This document shows positions 5,873 through 6,678 of a stretch of DNA of 6,678 bases, piece after piece. The stretch comes from an uncultured Campylobacter sp. Lineage in GTDB: Bacteria; Campylobacterota; Campylobacteria; Campylobacterales; Campylobacteraceae. The position numbers and the translations under genes are program-made. Within the stretch, counting starts at the first letter, position 1. Every line of letters begins with the position of its first letter. The notes under the pieces were generated by a model, which worked only from the letters and a program-made list of their open reading frames with translations, made no database searches and was not told the origin of the DNA. Location of the stretch: the NCBI RefSeq assembly GCF_938045405.1, contig NZ_CALIMW010000148.1, positions 1-6,678 on the forward strand. Reading direction: 5' to 3'.

Positions 5873-6603
5873 TGTTTAGATCCAGGGCGCTGCCTTTTGA
5901 TCCGCGCGCGAATAAAATCGCGAGCTTGCAAAGCTTAAAATTCCATCACGGCGAGCTTTGCGAGGACTACGTCTCCACCCTAAATCGAGACATTGCGGAT
6001 ACGCCGATACAAAACGCGGATCTTTTTACGATCATCACGCAGTCTTTCAGGGAGGCGCGCGGCGAGGAGTGCGAGTTTTCGCAAATTTCAAAGCTTTATC
6101 AAATTTGCCTAGGTTTTAGCCGTATTTTTAACAACGCCTCTGAAATTTACAACCACGATTTTTACTTTGACTGTATCGCGCAGCCAAGTGAGCCTAGCGG
6201 CGAGCTAGCGGATGCTTTAGCGCAGACTTTCGGCGAGATGGAAAATTTTAAAAGCGAGTTTCTAAAGCGCGCGCTGGGGCTTTTTGGCAGCGGCTGGTGC
6301 TGGCTTGCGTGCGACGAGCGCGGCGCGAATTTAGAAATCATCACGACGCAAAACGCGGATACGCCGATCGTGCGTGGTAAAATTCCGCTTTTAGCCTGCG
6401 ATCTTTGGGAGCACGCCTATTATGACGATCATCAAAATGCGCGCAAATCCTACGTGGAGAATTTCTTGTGTTTTGCGGATTTCGGCTTCGCAAGCGACGC
6501 CTACTGCTGGGCGAAAAAGCAAGGACTTGACTCCGTAAAGCTCTACATCAGCGAGCTTCACCCCGCTGCCTCCTCGCGCTGCGATTGCGGCTGCTGCGGA
6601 TAA
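5872..6603 (+). CDS. Divergent Fe-superoxide-dismutase-like protein with Cys-rich tail
   Basis: Fe/Mn-SOD fold, cytoplasmic (no signal peptide). The start at MFRSRALPFDP aligns with the usual SodB N terminus and supports the GTG start. All four metal ligands are present: His25 (KFHHGE), His95 (NNASEIYNHDFYFDC), Asp177 and His181 (CDLWEHAYY). Tyr33, FGSGWCWL (138-145) and NAR (189-191) are also kept. Several active-site residues differ from E. coli Fe-SOD. The first helix reads HHGELCEDYV instead of HHGKHHxTYV, so Lys29, His30 and His31 become Glu28, Leu29 and Cys30. The outer-sphere Gln69 becomes Glu91, while Ala162 occupies the site from which Mn-SOD supplies its Gln. Residues about 60-83 are an insertion of some 22 residues. 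The protein has 13 Cys, four in the final CDCGCCG after ELHP (228-231), where C. jejuni SodB nearly ends. Length is 243, against 193 in E. coli. The fold is certain; catalytic SOD activity is open, so I give no sodB symbol. Confidence 0.88.
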   Translation: MFRSRALPFDPRANKIASLQSLKFHHGELCEDYVSTLNRDIADTPIQNADLFTIITQSFREARGEECEFSQISKLYQICLGFSRIFNNASEIYNHDFYFDCIAQPSEPSGELADALAQTFGEMENFKSEFLKRALGLFGSGWCWLACDERGANLEIITTQNADTPIVRGKIPLLACDLWEHAYYDDHQNARKSYVENFLCFADFGFASDAYCWAKKQGLDSVKLYISELHPAASSRCDCGCCG

Positions 6604-6678
6604 ATTCGGGCTTTTACCGAGTAAACTTTAGCGCTGCGGATTTTCGGTTCTCTATGCCCGCCGCGCGCTAAATTTCAA

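Noticed and set aside
6604..6678. Possible terminator or start of a neighbouring gene after the SOD-like gene
   Set aside because: Only a 5-bp TTTAC/GTAAA stem around a 3-nt loop, with no T-run. All three minus-strand frames have stops near the window edge, so no partial gene can be called.
161..6678. Ten-base TAAATTTCAA present at 161-170 and again at the window end (6669-6678), each near GCGCTAAA
   Set aside because: It could be a dispersed intergenic element, but short AT-rich words recur by chance in this DNA and two copies are too few to call a repeat family.

Overview
The window looks like chromosomal DNA of a Campylobacter (Campylobacterota). The case rests on the proteins themselves and on gene order. 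From memory, RDD-family protein, pyrE, frr, secG, BI-1 family protein (all leftward), then beta-carbonic anhydrase and a large MscS (rightward), matches Campylobacter jejuni Cj0232c to Cj0238. GC looks moderate rather than the very low value of C. jejuni, with many AAATTT-type intergenic runs. That fits the oral or anaerobic species (gracilis, rectus, showae and curvus types), but the species is an inference.

Left half, minus strand (read from about 2826 down to 1): a BI-1/YetJ-type seven-helix membrane protein, secG, frr, pyrE (GTG start 3 nt after the frr stop), and the first 47 codons of an RDD-family membrane protein cut by the window edge. secG also starts with GTG. A 12-bp perfect hairpin separates secG from frr, and both genes have a TATAAT box 20-30 nt upstream of the start codon.

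Right half, plus strand (2958 to 6603): carbonic anhydrase, a 704-residue exported MscS channel, a 57-residue extremely acidic microprotein, and a divergent iron-superoxide-dismutase-like protein. Every junction overlaps (35, 8 and 1 nt), so this is one tightly coupled operon, probably driven by a TATAAT promoter at 2928-2933. The 131-bp gap at 2827-2957 is the divergent promoter region. The last 75 bases hold no gene or clear terminator that I can support.

The most unusual part is the end of the rightward operon. The microprotein has 30 Asp/Glu in 57 residues and no Lys, Arg or His. It is translationally linked to a SOD-fold protein that keeps all four metal ligands. That protein has Glu where Fe-SOD has its redox-tuning Gln, Leu where the gateway His should be, a roughly 22-residue insertion, and a Cys-rich tail. 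A second theme is glycosylation: the predicted periplasmic segments of MscS and SecG carry six and four bacterial N-glycosylation sequons (D/E-X-N-X-S/T). Asn-X-Ser/Thr sites in their cytoplasmic parts lack the acidic residue.
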